Positions 22,838-34,221 of a stretch of 64,000 bases of DNA are shown in pieces. The stretch is from Leuctra nigra (Eukaryota > Arthropoda > Insecta > Plecoptera > Leuctridae), in the NCBI GenBank assembly GCA_934045905.1, contig OW203768.1:16024316-16088315 (forward strand), written 5' to 3'. Under the pieces are notes generated by a model, which was not told the origin of the DNA, made no database searches, and was given only the letters and a program-made list of their open reading frames with translations. The stretch's first letter is position 1, and each line of letters begins with the position of its first letter. A program made the translations under genes and the position numbers.

Positions 22838-24080
22838 TGTAACAAGTTGGCCTATCTAGGTTAGAAAATTAACTTTAAAAATAATAATGTTTGCTTGAAA
22901 TAGGTTTAAAGAATGAACAAGCTTGTAGCATGGCATTCTTAGAGTCAAGGTTAACTGAACACAAAGTAATTAATTAGAATCATTATGTAAACTTACAATC
23001 TTTAAAATTCAACAGCAATCAAAATATAGACAAAAATATAACAAGCAATCAAATAAGTTTAACAATGTGCAATTATATCAAGAAAGTGAGTGAATCCATA
23101 TAAAAAGTATGTGACCTTACCTAAATTGTGATGTCACCACGTAATAACAAGTAAACCAGTCATTGTGATAACGCTACAAAACCAGTCAGCCAGACTAGTT
23201 TTCAGTGATTCCAAGAAAAGCATGGGCCTACGTGCAGAAAGAAAGTCGTTTCGCGGGCTTTAGAAATGACAGAATGTCTAAAATTAGCTACCACGTGTAC
23301 GAAACCAACCAATCAGATTCTTTGGAGGGAAAACGATGTCAGAGGGTATAAAACGTCAGGCTACCAGCCAAACTTCATCAGTCGGAGTTTTCTCAGAGCA
23401 GTGAGACCTGCCTCGCGAACCGTGAAGCCTTGTGCACGCAACATAGTATAATTTCAGCGAGACAGTGCCGATGTGATCGAAGGTAAACATTAAAATAACA
23501 TTTTTGTATAAACGTCAACCCAGTAAATTCAAACTTCAAGCCTAGTGCTGAGGCAAATAATATCGCATTAAGACAATTTCAAGTTACAAGTGATCAACTG
23601 AACAGTTTCAACATTAAAGTCAGTAAATGTTAAAGTATAAAAGTTAGTGAATTGCAACTCCGGGAGAAACCGACGAGTCTGCAGCCACGAACGTCATCAG
23701 CCTGAGCCAACTTGATACAACTGCTCGAGGAGGTCACTCCTTGTGCACGGACTGCTGGACGTCCTGGTAACCAAGGGGTTATTAGACAACATCATCGCAT
23801 CGCAGCTGAAGGAGGTGACATATCCAGTCATTTCATTCTGCTGGTGGACTGGAGTTCACGGGACACACTACGCAAGAGTCAACGCCATCCACTTGTTTAC
23901 GCGGAAGTAAACAAACCAGACGACATCATCACTACTGCCGACGTATCGAACGTAATATTGTTTCATAATTTTTGATTGCTCTTTTCACATCAATGAACAT
24001 TTATTTTCTCTGTAATAAACAAATTATAATATTGCTGATTCTTTGTGTTCTACCCTCTGAGCCAAATCCCGCAGGTTTCA
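22838..24080 (+). repeat. 3' LTR of the gag-only retrotransposon
   Basis: 1243 bp, the same length as the 5' LTR and near-identical on reading (one substitution noticed). Near-identity implies a recent insertion. Confidence 0.93.
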
Positions 24081-24469
24081 AGCCTCAAAACACATTATTA
24101 GGTTGGATATTAAAGTATGTTTTATGTGAACATACAACGAGAATATTTAAAATTCCCTTAATTGGCAGTGTATGAAGATAGTCATTCAAAGCAATCGTCA
24201 ATCCAAATGAAGCTTAAAATCTCACAATAGTGATCGGATACTATTTCTAGGTATTTGCTTGGGTTTGCAGGAGGCTCCTTCAACTCAACTGGTCTAGCAC
24301 GATGGTCTTCAGGAAGGCCGGGGAAAGAAGCTGGCTATGATTATGTTCTTGGTAGACGTACTACAGGGGAATTACATGATGAGCGAATCACGACGAAGCA
24401 ACGACGAAGTGTCCCTTCGTCTGCGAGCATCAGCTGTAATGTGACGTCACTTCCGGTGTTGAAAGTCAA

Positions 24470-24521
24470 CTGACATTTCGTGGATGAAAACACCACATTG
24501 TTTTCATCCACGAAATGTCAG
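24470..24521. other. Perfect 23-bp hairpin after lectin fragment exon 4
   Basis: CTGACATTTCGTGGATGAAA plus ACA pairs perfectly with 24499-24521 across a 6-base loop (ccacat). It would form in RNA from the 3' UTR of the fragment. Lectins A and C do not have it. It could be a minimal MITE remnant or a recent inverted duplication; no regulatory role is shown. Confidence 0.85.
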
Positions 24522-24592
24522 ATGGCTATTGAAAGACCAAAGAGACAGTGCGTAAAATCTTAGTTTTATTTTATTATTTCTGTACTCTCATG

Positions 24593-24598
24593 AATAAA
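24593..24598 (+). terminator. Poly(A) signal of the lectin 3' fragment
   Basis: AATAAA in the same 3' UTR context as lectins A and C, followed by the shared 'cagtgcacaac' flank. Confidence 0.6.
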
Positions 24599-24741
24599 TA
24601 AATGCAGATTATGCCTCTAATATGTTTCTTTTATTTCCCCTCTCAGTGCACAACATCAATGAGAAGCTTCCTTAACTTCCACTCAACTTCCATGAATGGG
24701 AATTCACAACCTGGACGCCATGATGCCGTTATTTATATTAA

Positions 24742-25662
24742 GGTGGCGCGATCACTCAAGGCATAGTCTCAGATCTTCATAATTTTGTGTGTATTTATTG
24801 AAAATCATGTCATACACAATCTCTGAACAAATTAAGCACTTCTCGTGTCTAGTTTCTGAGATAATTTGTGTTTTATCCCTCATGTTATCTTATGGCAACC
24901 AAGTAAAATCGTGTCATTTTTAAGCTAAAATTAAGTTCTATTTTTTTTTACCATTAGATTTTATCAAAAAACTTTTTTCTGGTAGAGCTACGGACATACT
25001 ATCAGGAAAAAAATTGAAAGCAATACCAACGTGTGCTATTTTAAAAGTTATTAACCAAATTCGAAATGATTTTCCTATACCTCCCATGTTAAAGTTTTGA
25101 TCATTCTCAAAAGACATCAAATTGAAACCATATTATTGGGTGACTGTTGCAAACTACAGGACATTAAATGAGTATTTTATACTTCAATATGGTTGAACTG
25201 TTTTAAAGAGTTGTGTGAAGTGGTAATTTCGAAAATAACTAAAAATGTGCTATATCGAGTGATCGCGTTTTAAATAGGCGCCGGTTATTCAACAAAACCG
25301 CTCAAAACTATGAAATTTCTGATACGATTGTAAACCATACCCGTGAACCAATTGATTTCAAATTTTAATCATAGTTAGATAAAAGACTAACTTAGGGCTA
25401 TCACTTGGCACATTTTTAAAATTAAATTTCATACGGCACCCATTAAGACAAGAAAATATAAAAATTTTGACAAAACACAACTAATTATTATTAATAAACG
25501 AAGCAATACAATTAAAAATATACCAAGGAATAATTCTAAGTTTGTAATTTATATCTAATCATGGTTAAAATTTCAAATCGTTTCGTCAACCCATTTTGTC
25601 TCCAATCGTATCCAAAAAAAAGTGCCTGCAAAACACGGCAAAATCGCTCGCGCTTGCGCACC
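24742..25662. mobile_element. TTAA-flanked non-autonomous element
   Basis: Starts GGTGGCGCGATCACTC after TTAA (24738-24741). Its right end is GCTCGCGCTTGCGCACC before TTAA (25663-25666). About 190 bp in lies 'catgttatcttatggca', shared with the elements starting at 35455 and 40565, placing it in that family. 921 bp, non-coding. Confidence 0.75.
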
Positions 25663-25952
25663 TTAATAAAAAAAAACTTTTTTTATCAGTCAAAGAGTAA
25701 TCTTATCTTTATCTAAGTTAATCTACATTCACCTCCTGTTCTTAAAATAACTGAGCTATCGTTGTTAGGTAGACCGATTGTTATAGTCAAATTTAACAGT
25801 AATAACTTTAAAATAACATTTTCTTTTTTTATTTATTAATTTGGTTTTAATATTGACACTTGATTAAATGCATCTTGCATATCTTGTTCAAAGGTCACGC
25901 ATATTAAATATTTTAAATGCATTCGAACAAATGATATTGTTTTATAGTCTTA
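25663..25952. other. AT-rich spacer, no gene seen
   Basis: No domain-bearing ORF and no recognised repeat. Confidence 0.5.
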
Positions 25953-26590
25953 AGGTGGATTCACACGGCCGTTCCAAACTTCGAGTTTGAAACTCAAGTT
26001 TGCCAAAGTTCCGAATCGCCGTTCCAAAAACTCCCGTGTGAACTATGAAAGTTTGAAACTCAATCCTCACAGTTCGAATCTTTTCATAGTTCACACGAAG
26101 GTTTTGGGAACGGTGATTCGGAACTTCGGCAAACTTGAGTTTCAAACTCCACCTTTAAGGTGGATTCACACGGCCGTTCCAAACTTCCCAAGTTTGCAAA
26201 AGTTCCGAATCGCCGTTCCAAAAACTCCTGTGTGAACTAAAGGTGGATTCACACGGCCGTTCCAAATTTCGAGTTTGAAACTCAAGTTTGCCGAAGTTCC
26301 GAATCACCGTTCCAAAAACCTTCGTGTGAACTGTGAAAAGATTCGAACTGTGAGGATTGAGTTTCAAACTTTCATATAGTTCACACGGGAGTTTTTGGAA
26401 CGGCGATTCGAAACTTTGGCAAACTTGAGTTCCAAACTCGAAGTTTGGAACGGCCGTGTGAATCCACCTTAAGAAAAGATTCGAACTGCGAAGATTGAGA
26501 TCCAAACTTTCATAGTTCACACGGGAGTTTTTGGAACGGCGATTCGGAACTTCGGCAAACTTGGGAAGTTTGAAACGGCCGTGTGAATCC
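25953..26590. mobile_element. Cluster of AGGTGGATTCACACGG foldback MITEs
   Basis: At least four partial or full copies follow one another: boundaries with AGGTGGATTCACACGG or its complement fall at about 25953, 26158, 26243, 26450-26470 and 26575-26590. They share the arms GTTCCAAACTTCGAGTTTG and GAACTCCCGTGTGAACT-like text with 17593-17819. Insertion of copies into TAA sites of earlier copies explains the array. Confidence 0.8.
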
Positions 26591-26595
26591 ACCTT

Positions 26596-27838
26596 TATAG
26601 ATGTGCTTGTAAATACATTGTTATCGACTGTGGAAATTCTTCGTACAATCCACATTTTCCATGGCTAATGAATGTAATCAAACGACAGGATTATCGAACA
26701 GCATAGCGCTCTCTACTCATTGTAATTTTTTTACTAAAGGTAATTTTCCTGGTTATGGATATTTGAGCTTCGTTTACGACATTGATTTAAAAACAAATAT
26801 AAATTCAACGCACCAAATTTAACAAATAGTGGTAGAGGAGAATATCTCATAATATGATTGGATGTGGTTAAAATTTATTTGTCATTTCTTCGTCACATTT
26901 TCGTTTTTACTTGTTGATTAAAAAAATGTATTGGGTACATGAAGTTGTTATTCTCCGTTTTTGCATGGCGGGACTTTTCCCCCGCAATATTTAAAACTCT
27001 TACCTGGGGCTAAGTTCAAACTTGACTTGGTGCAAAATAATGAATGAACATAAAAAGTAAATACAAAATACTTGAAAAGTTACAGGCTGCACATAGCATC
27101 TTACAAGAATACAATATTACTAACATTGACCATTTTTTTGGGGCTCCTCACCAGCAATATTAGCAAGACGACTTTGTCCAGGACTACTCTATTTATCTTT
27201 GCAATATTCTCAAACCTCAACTGATGGGAGTATAAAACATTAATTTAACCTTTAATGTGAGAAATGCAAACTAATATTCCTTATCTGAGACTATTATGTA
27301 TTCCGTATCATATATCTGCAATGACAAGATCAAAATTACAATTGGTAGCAGATGTGGGATTATAATTATTTAAAATGTCATTATAAGTTTAAATACAATT
27401 CGAAAACAACAAGTAATTTATTGGAAACACAGACTGCTTTCAACACTTTGATTGAAACTTCCTTGCTTTCAAACTTGTTTTTAAACAATTTCATTTGTTG
27501 CACAGCATTATTTAGCACTATTTCAGTTGGTCACCGCCGTTGTCGATAAAATAGTCTACGACTCATGTCAAAAACGGAAAGATATTATTGTCTATCTTCG
27601 AAGTGGCAATAATATTAACTTACTTCTTCATGTCGTATGGTTTGGTGGGAGGCATTGCCGATGTTCTACACAGAGCGAAGAAAGAATATTAAACATTATA
27701 GTATTAAGTCTTTTACTAATCACCATACTTATGGGTTCAATTTCAGTTGTGATTTAAGTTTTTAAAATTCCAAAAAATATGTTATTTTTTCTTGGATTTT
27801 TTTTACGAATATGATTAAACGTAAAATTCTAACTTTAT
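26596..27838. other. Spacer before third lectin unit
   Basis: 26600-27330 is AT-rich with nothing recognised. From about 27337 it matches the duplicated spacer (gcagatgtgggatt; caccgccgttgtcgataaaa; tatggtttggtgggaggcat) also seen at 50997-51800 and 37440. No gene. Confidence 0.55.
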
Positions 27839-29253
27839 TGAGCGAGCGAAGCGAGCGTCTCCTTTTGGCTCATTTGGCACGGACCTCTGTTTTTTTTTTC
27901 TTTTTTTTTCTGTTACTGACGATATACAGGTCAGAGTTTTTCTTCGATCGAGCTGAAATTTTGCACACGTGTTTGGACATTCTCTGGGCGTTGCAGGCCC
28001 TAATTTTTTTGAAATCTACTGATTGGTTAAAATTTAAATAAACATCTCCTGATAGGTTGAAAAGTGAAAATGGTCTTCGACAAATCTGATCAAACTCATA
28101 TTTTGGCTGTACATGTCTAGAGTTTTTCCTCGATCGAGCTGAAATTTTGCACACACGTAGAGACAAACTTTTCTGTTTGCAGACCCCAAATTTTTTTGAA
28201 ATTTATTAATTGGCTAAAATTTAAATAAACATCTCCTGATGGTAGGTTGAAAAATGAAACTGGTCTTCGATAAATCTAATCAAAATCATATTTTGGCTAT
28301 ACAGCTCAGAGTTTTTCTTTGATCGAGCTGAAATTTTGCACACATGTAAAACCAACCTTCTCTGTTTGCACACCATAATTTTTTTTGAAATCCATTCATT
28401 GGTTAAAATTTAAATAAATATCTCCTGATAGGCTGAAAAATGAAAACTGTCTTCGATAATTATGATCAAACTCATATTTTGCATGATCATTAAGACCAAT
28501 ATTGTCTCTTATTTTACAAAATTTCATCCCAATCAGTTAAGAACGTATGAACTTATTGACATTTTTAATATCTGTCAGTAATGAAGTATCGAAATGAATG
28601 TTTTCCAGTGCCAATTGAATTGATTCTGATTTGCTTTATGAACCAGGTGCTTAGATGCTATTTTAAAGTTTCGATGAAAAGCATATACCTACTTTTAAGT
28701 TGATATCATAATCAGTGCTCGAAGTGGGCCGGTATGGGACGGTATGGTATACCGGTACTTCTTTACACATTTGATTTCATATTGTTACTTCTCAGAAAAA
28801 CGGAATGCTTAAAATCAGATATTCTTGGACATTAACGTAATTTTAGATTCTAATTTACTCGTATTTCATGGTTATCTTTTGACTGCATATTTCAAGCATA
28901 ACTATGAACTATGAACATCCACTACAAGATAAAGTAAAATTCATTATTTAATTTAGTTGTTTCATCAAGGTAAAAGACTAATCTAACTAATGACATGACA
29001 ATGGTTGTCAGTGTAATTCTGGAATCTGGACCCTCATCTAATATCGTACCCCCCCCCCCTCTCCCCCCCCCCCCCGCACGTGGTATTCTTATGTTACCAT
29101 ACCGCCACTATTTTATTCCTACTTCGAGGACTGATCATAATCAATTCAATATGGTTGTATATGTTTTCTGTGCGTTGTGTACGCATTTCCGGTTCGAGAA
29201 TTTGCACGTACCCGTGCTCGCTCATCAACGCGTTACACTGAGCGTTTTCCTAG
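27839..29253 (+). mobile_element. Helitron-like element I with internal hAT insertion
   Basis: Runs from TTGAGCGAGCGAAGCGAGCG to the CGCTCA...TGAGCG hairpin, TTTTC and CTAG. The 'cgatcgagctgaaattttgc' motif repeats internally about three times (27948, 28130, 28320). A 421-bp hAT MITE (28713-29133) interrupts it. Confidence 0.75.
28713..29133. mobile_element. hAT MITE, CAGTGCTCGAAGTGG ends
   Basis: TIR CAGTGCTCGAAGTGG with right end TACTTCGAGGACTG. ATCATAAT is duplicated at 28705-28712 and 29134-29141. A poly-C tract lies at 29050-29076. The site is empty in the related element near 6765. Confidence 0.85.
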
Positions 29254-30109
29254 TTTATTTTTTTTTATTTATATTTTTATTTCATTTCATACATCATTTT
29301 ATTCCAATTACACACAGTATACATGAGAAACGATCAGAGATCAACACTTAAATTAAATAATAAAAACAAAATACAATCCTTAAAATCAATGTATAAAATG
29401 TATAATGTTATGTTATGAAATTCATACTGTACCAGCATTGTGCTGGGCGTCCCATGTCTCCGACCCTACCATATAACTTCCACCTCCCCCAGTATAAGCA
29501 TGGGAATGATGCATAATGAAGATACACCCATTAAAATAAGTTCCAACAACCCCATTCACCACTCCCCCACCTGTCAAATTCAAACTACTTTATCAGTGAT
29601 ACGTCCAAGGGGGAGGGAGGAGAAAGTAAAGTAAATGCATGAAAAAGGGGAAGATTACCATGAATGTACAACCGTAGGAAAAATATCTCAACTAATTCTA
29701 TAAGAGAATATATTGTATTGGTTCAAAATCGCTTTACAATGTGTCCTGTCAGGATTTCCTCCTATACAAAGGAGGATATAAAATCTAACATTATACAACA
29801 AGCATCATTCCATCTAAAACCTCATCCTAAGACAACATTTGTTCTCCTTCTCTAGCAGTGTTTAAAAACATATGCATAAAAAACACAGATAAAAACACAA
29901 ACATAACCACTCCCCCAGCTGTGGTATACTGTGACTGCTGTGACTTGAGAACTTTGTGATCTGTGACTGAATTTAATGTGTTTTTAAGTTTCTATGTGTT
30001 TCTTTGTAATGTTGTTTTGTTATTCTGAATTTATTAAATTTGCACTAGTGGATGTATTTATCTGTATGCAAATAAAGGCCAAATATATAAATAAATAAAC
30101 GTGACACCA
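29254..30109. other. Duplicated spacer upstream of lectin promoter array
   Basis: Carries the recurring pieces 'cagcattgtgctgggcgtcc', 'gaagatacacccatta', 'acaaccgtagga' and 'catctaaaacctcatcctaa' also found near 2250, 5480, 37730 and 52060. A lone minisatellite unit is at about 29908. No gene. Confidence 0.6.
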
Positions 30110-30945
30110 GTCTTGTCCCCCCACTCCCCCAGCTATGGTTTTTAAAGTGAAACCAGCCTTGTTCCCCCACTCCCCCAGCTGTGGCATATAACGTGACACC
30201 AGTCTTGTTTCCCACTCCCCCAGCTGTGGTATATAACGTGACACCAGTCTTGTTCCCCCACTCTCCCAGCTGCGGTATATAACGTGAGACCAGCCTTGTT
30301 CCCCCACTCCCCCAGCTGTGGTAAATAACATGACACCAGCCTTGTTCCCCCAGTCTCCCAGCTGCGGTATATAACGTGACACCAGTCTTGTTCCCCCACT
30401 CCCCCAGCTGTGGTAAATAACATGACACCAGCCTTGTTCCCCCACTCCCCCAGCTGTGGTAAATAACATGACACTAGCCTTGTTCCCCCACTCCCCCAGC
30501 TGTGGTATATAACGTGACACCAGTCTTGTTACCCCACTCTCCCAGCTGCGGTATATAACGTGACACCAGCCTTGTTCCCCCACTCCCCCAGCTGTGGTAA
30601 ATAACATGACACCAGCCTTGTTCCCCCAATCTCCCAGCTGCGGTATATAACGTGACACCAGTCTTGTTCCCCCACTCCCCCAGCTGTGGTAAATAACATG
30701 ACACCAGCCTTGTTCCCCCACTCCCCCAGCTGTGGTAAATAACATGACACCAGCCTTGTTCTCCCACTCCCCCAGCTGTGGTATATAACGTGACACCAGC
30801 TTTGTTCCCCCACTCCCCCAGCTGTGGTATATAACGTGACACTTGCCTTCTCCCCCCACTCCTCCAGCTGTGGTATATAACGTGACACCAGCCTTGTTCC
30901 CCCACTCCCCCAGCTGTGGTATATAACGTGACACCAGCCCGCCTC
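30110..30945 (+). repeat. Promoter-proximal ~46-bp minisatellite, about 18 units
   Basis: Largest of the four arrays. Units alternate between 'ctgtggtatataacgtg' and 'ctgtggtaaataacatg' variants, and several have CTGCGG in place of CTGTGG. The variants come in blocks, so higher-order duplication is likely. The last unit abuts a lectin exon 1. The unit lacks stop codons on the minus strand, producing long spurious ORFs. Confidence 0.93.
30920..30926 (+). promoter_or_regulatory. TATA box of lectin 5' fragment
   Basis: TATATAA 43 bp before the ATG at 30963, in the last minisatellite unit; same layout as lectin A. Confidence 0.55.
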
Positions 30946-31414
30946 TCACATCAAAGTGCGCCATGTTTCTCCAGCTTGTAGTCGTGCTCCTCGGCGTCTG
31001 GATGCCGTTGGTTCGAAGCCAGGCGGGCTCGGAGTGCGTCGAGGATCGAACTCAAGCTATCTCGGTGGTGTTGAACGGCGCGCGCAATCTCACGGGAAGC
31101 TGGATCTCTGAAGTAGGTGCAACAATATCTCTGTTTCTCTCATCAAAGTGCCTCATCGTTCAGGTTTTTAAGTTTGAATTCTAATAATGCATACAAATTT
31201 CAACTCTCCTCACTGTATTTGGAAATTCAAGGAATTCTTCTGTTGGTATTAATTCCATTTACATTAGTATCGTAGCATCGTTTCTAAGCTTTTAGGAACC
31301 AGGAAACGCTTTTTTTCATGACATTCCAAAAAAAAATAATGGTCAGTAAACTCATAAAAAAAAATTGGTAAATTTTTCTAAATTTTAGTAAATTTTACAA
31401 TAATATGGACTTAA

Positions 31415-32033
31415 GGCCATTGCATATCACGTGACTTTATTTCTCTACATCCGATCAAAAGAAATAGTTACCTATGAGTACATACCTTACATCGTTCATG
31501 TTGAATAAACCAAGGTGATTTATAAAATAAATTCACTGTATACTGGAGCTTATCAATATTTGCAGTCAATAATATTTATTTTTGCAGTGGTTTAATAAAT
31601 AAAAACAACACAAATCTAGTGTATCCGTACGCGTGTGAAGACTGTCAAAACCAAGTGCTGTTCGTTTAAACATTACATTCATAATAGTGGATATAATTAA
31701 TATCTCAACATTTCGTTGGAAAGAAGAAGAAAGAGCGCATGTTATATATTCTGACATTGCGTCAGGTTTGTGATGCATATGCCTTTTTATTAGAGTAATG
31801 TTTGCTGTTCTTAGCTGCTCGTAGAATTTCCTTCAACTTCAGGTCTTGATTTGAGAATATTTAGGTGCAAGGAAGTAAAATCATCTAATATGTTATTTTC
31901 GCAGATCTTTTCTGCGTAGATAAGTTCCAACAGATGTGACCTAACTTATCCGATGAGTGAGAAGTATTTGCTGAACTAAACCCTTCCAAATGTGTAGCTT
32001 TTTGGTTAAAAAGTCACGTGATATACAGGGACC
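31415..32033. mobile_element. TTAA-flanked MITE in lectin intron 1
   Basis: Ends GGCCATTGCATATCACGTGA and TCACGTGATATACAGGGACC are inverted copies; TTAA is at 31411-31414 and 32034-32037. 619 bp, non-coding. Lectin C intron 1 lacks it. Confidence 0.7.
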
Positions 32034-32589
32034 TTAAGGAGTATGCAAAAATATAGCCTTCTTTGGACGAACACTTCATTGATACTCTTCAATCAAAAAT
32101 GTATTTGCAAAATTTAAGGTAGATTACCAATATGACCTGTGCCTGGATCCTAGAGTTCAATAGTTAGAGCCAGGGAATGATTATGATAGTATGTATCGGC
32201 AGGCGGTATAGAAGCAGACCACGTGTCGGTAAAGTAGGTGTTGACGTGTAGGTATAGTAGGAGTGTTTAATCTGAAGCTTGTCTGATATTTGTGATATGA
32301 GTGAAGTCTCTGCATTGACTCAGGTGGTGCTGCGTCGCAGTGAGGAGCAGAGCAGCACTGCGCAGGCGCAGAAGTGGTCGGTGCAAGTGGAACCCAGGAC
32401 ATTCAAATGTGGCGCCGACAAAACAGCGCTGGAAGTCAGCCTCACGTTCATTGGTCAGTTGATAATGCAGACTTCTTAGATTCACTTACTACCTATCATC
32501 ACTCTATAGACCTTGCGCATGGTCTGGTATCAGGGGTGTATGAAGTGAAGTAGTTTGTAAGTGTGATAGTGTGTCCCGTGCACTGGACC

Positions 32590-32737
32590 CCAAGTCTTAA
32601 AATCGGCGTTTTGAAAACGTTCGCGTTTTCTTTGTTTAAACCCAAAAAAAGTTGACAATGCCTTTGCCTTATATTTTTTCACGTTTACTACAATGAAAGC
32701 GCAAACGTTTTCAAAACGCCCGATGTCAAGACTTGGA
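32590..32737. mobile_element. Small palindromic MITE
   Basis: CAAGTCTT, then CGGCGTTTTGAAAACGTT, pairs with AACGTTTTCAAAACGCC and AAGACTTG. About 150 bp; no clear TSD could be set. Confidence 0.6.
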
Positions 32738-32757
32738 CTCATGGGGGTTAATCAAGA

Positions 32758-33335
32758 CTAGGAAAAGAACGCGTTGATGAGGAAGCACCGGAACGTGCAA
32801 ATTATCTTACCAGAATTGCGTACACGACGTTCAGAAAATAAAAACATCAATCCATATTAAAATGAAATAGGGCCACTCAATCAACATAAAAGTATCTGTT
32901 TTTCATTGAAATTTGAGAAAAGCCAACTAAATACTATGTTATCTAAAACAAAACCAGATTCATTTGCAGTGGAAAATTCCTATTCATTTCAATACATTAT
33001 TTCCCACTGATATTAAAAATGTCAATAAGATCATACGTTCTCCACTAATTATTCTGAAAATTTGTAAATTAGGAGACAATGTTGGTCTTAATGACCATGC
33101 AAAATATGAGTTTAAAAAGATTTATCGATGACCATTTTTATTTTGCAATCTATCAGGAGATACTTATTTTAATTTAAACCAATGAACGAAATAAAAAAGA
33201 TTCTGAAAAAACAAAGGTGGTTTTTACATGTGAGTGAAATTTCAGATCGATCGTTAAAATGGTGCGACCTGTGTATCGGTTAGTAGCAAGAAAAAAGGAC
33301 CGTGCCAAAAGACTAAAAAGGAGTCGCTTGCTCAA
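32758..33335 (-). mobile_element. Helitron-like element I, inverted and degraded
   Basis: Begins CTAGGAAAAGAACGCGTTGA (reverse of the 3' end) and ends near 'gagtcgcttgctcaa' (decayed 5' end). The same inverted copy occupies the equivalent place in lectin C intron 2 (about 48020-48421), so it was inserted before those lectin copies duplicated. Confidence 0.65.
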
Positions 33336-33671
33336 ATGAACGTGTCGATAAGGAAATTTAGAATTGCACCCCTGAAGCTTAATTCTAATACCTCATTTAA
33401 GCCTTTCCCGGGCGGTGGGAAACGGTTTTCCCAGTAACTATGTGGCGCTATCTATGTGCATATTACACAACTTCAAAAAAAAATGTTTGGTCGGTAAAAT
33501 TGATCTCTAGACGTCCATGTCTAGACCATCAAGAAAGCCGTGGCAAATAGCGGATGACACACGGTACGCCAAATTTCGTCAAAAAATCGATTTATATCTC
33601 AATATCTATATTTTAATTTGGATTGATAACCTAAAGTGTAAATGTTTGATGTAAGGTATCGTGTAAGTAAT

Positions 33672-34074
33672 ACCCATAAAAAAACACTCCGTGTAAAAAT
33701 ACCAGCCAAGTCTCTTCAACTATAAAAAAATTAGAATAAATCTTAAAATTCAGCACTGAAAAGTAGTGATATCAAAAAATGAGCCAAGTCAAAACTTAAT
33801 TTTAAAAACCAAAATATACTTGGCGCATTGTGTATATAAATAGTATAGAAGCATATGCCAAAAATCAAATGTACCTACCTAAATATATATAATATACCTA
33901 TAATGCCCTTAAAAACGATACGCCAAGTATATTTTGGTTTTTAAAATTAAGTTTTGACTTGGCTCATTTTTTGATATCACTACTTTTCAGTGCTGAATTT
34001 TTAGATTTATTCTATTTTTTTATAGTTGAAGAGACTTGGCTGGTATTTTTACACGGAGTGTTTTTTTATGGGGA
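33672..34074. mobile_element. Foldback element, ~160-bp near-perfect arms
   Basis: CCATAAAAAAACACTCCGTG at the left pairs with the right end. The arms include 'ttcagcactgaaaagtagtg' and its complement. A related partial copy lies at 47155-47400. Confidence 0.8.
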
Positions 34075-34221
34075 TATCACTTATTTTTTTAGTTTATTTA
34101 CACAACTTGTAACACACATCGGAGCAACAATGACTAAATACTTTTAAAAAATACGCCATTTCCGAATTGGTTAATACGAAAAATTGTGTTTGTTGCTCAA
34201 TATACCTAAGCTTTAAGTGAT

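Larger units (their letters stand above)
18465..24080 (+). mobile_element. Non-autonomous gag-bearing LTR retrotransposon
   Basis: Two direct LTRs of equal length (18465-19707 and 22838-24080, 1243 bp each) start TGTAAC and end TTTCA. AGCC is duplicated at 18461-18464 and 24081-24084. The first bases after the 5' LTR (tggcgctcaacgtgtggggc) look like a tRNA primer-binding site. A purine-rich cagggggct precedes the 3' LTR. The 3.1-kb interior encodes a gag-like protein and a second charged ORF. No reverse transcriptase, RNase H or integrase is present, so it must borrow enzymes in trans. Confidence 0.93.
17356..24473 (+). pseudogene. Lectin 3' fragment (end of exon 3, exon 4 frameshifted)
   Basis: At 17356 the text actgtgctaggtgggtt is the exon 3/intron 3 border of the lectin gene, but nothing upstream of it survives. 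Exon 4 begins after an AG at 24271 (GSFNSTGLARWSSGRPGK...). Compared with lectins A and C it contains a short ACGACGAAG duplication near 24390-24415 that shifts the frame, so the conserved FVCEHQL ending is read as an unrelated tail stopping at 24473. The LTR retrotransposon at 18465-24080 lies in its intron. It has no promoter or first exons and is a dead fragment. Confidence 0.8.
30963..33400 (+). pseudogene. Lectin 5' fragment (promoter, exons 1 and 2 only)
   Basis: Exon 1 30963-31112 and exon 2 32324-32453 are intact, correctly spliced copies (signal peptide, NLT sequon, one Cys in each exon). Intron 2 continues to 33400 with 'taatacctcatttaa', the text that precedes exon 3 in lectin C at about 48475. 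Exactly there a TTAA element (33401-35450) begins, and no exon 3 or 4 follows before the next promoter array. If transcribed from its promoter it could encode only a secreted ~93-residue N-terminal piece without the lectin domain. Confidence 0.8.

Noticed and set aside
30020..30964. Long minus-strand ORFs (up to 314 codons) with repeated GNKAGVTLYTTAGGVGEQG-like units
   Set aside because: They lie on the promoter minisatellite, whose ~46-bp unit happens to lack stops in all three minus-strand frames. The frames interleave the same peptide text, so this is a repeat artefact.
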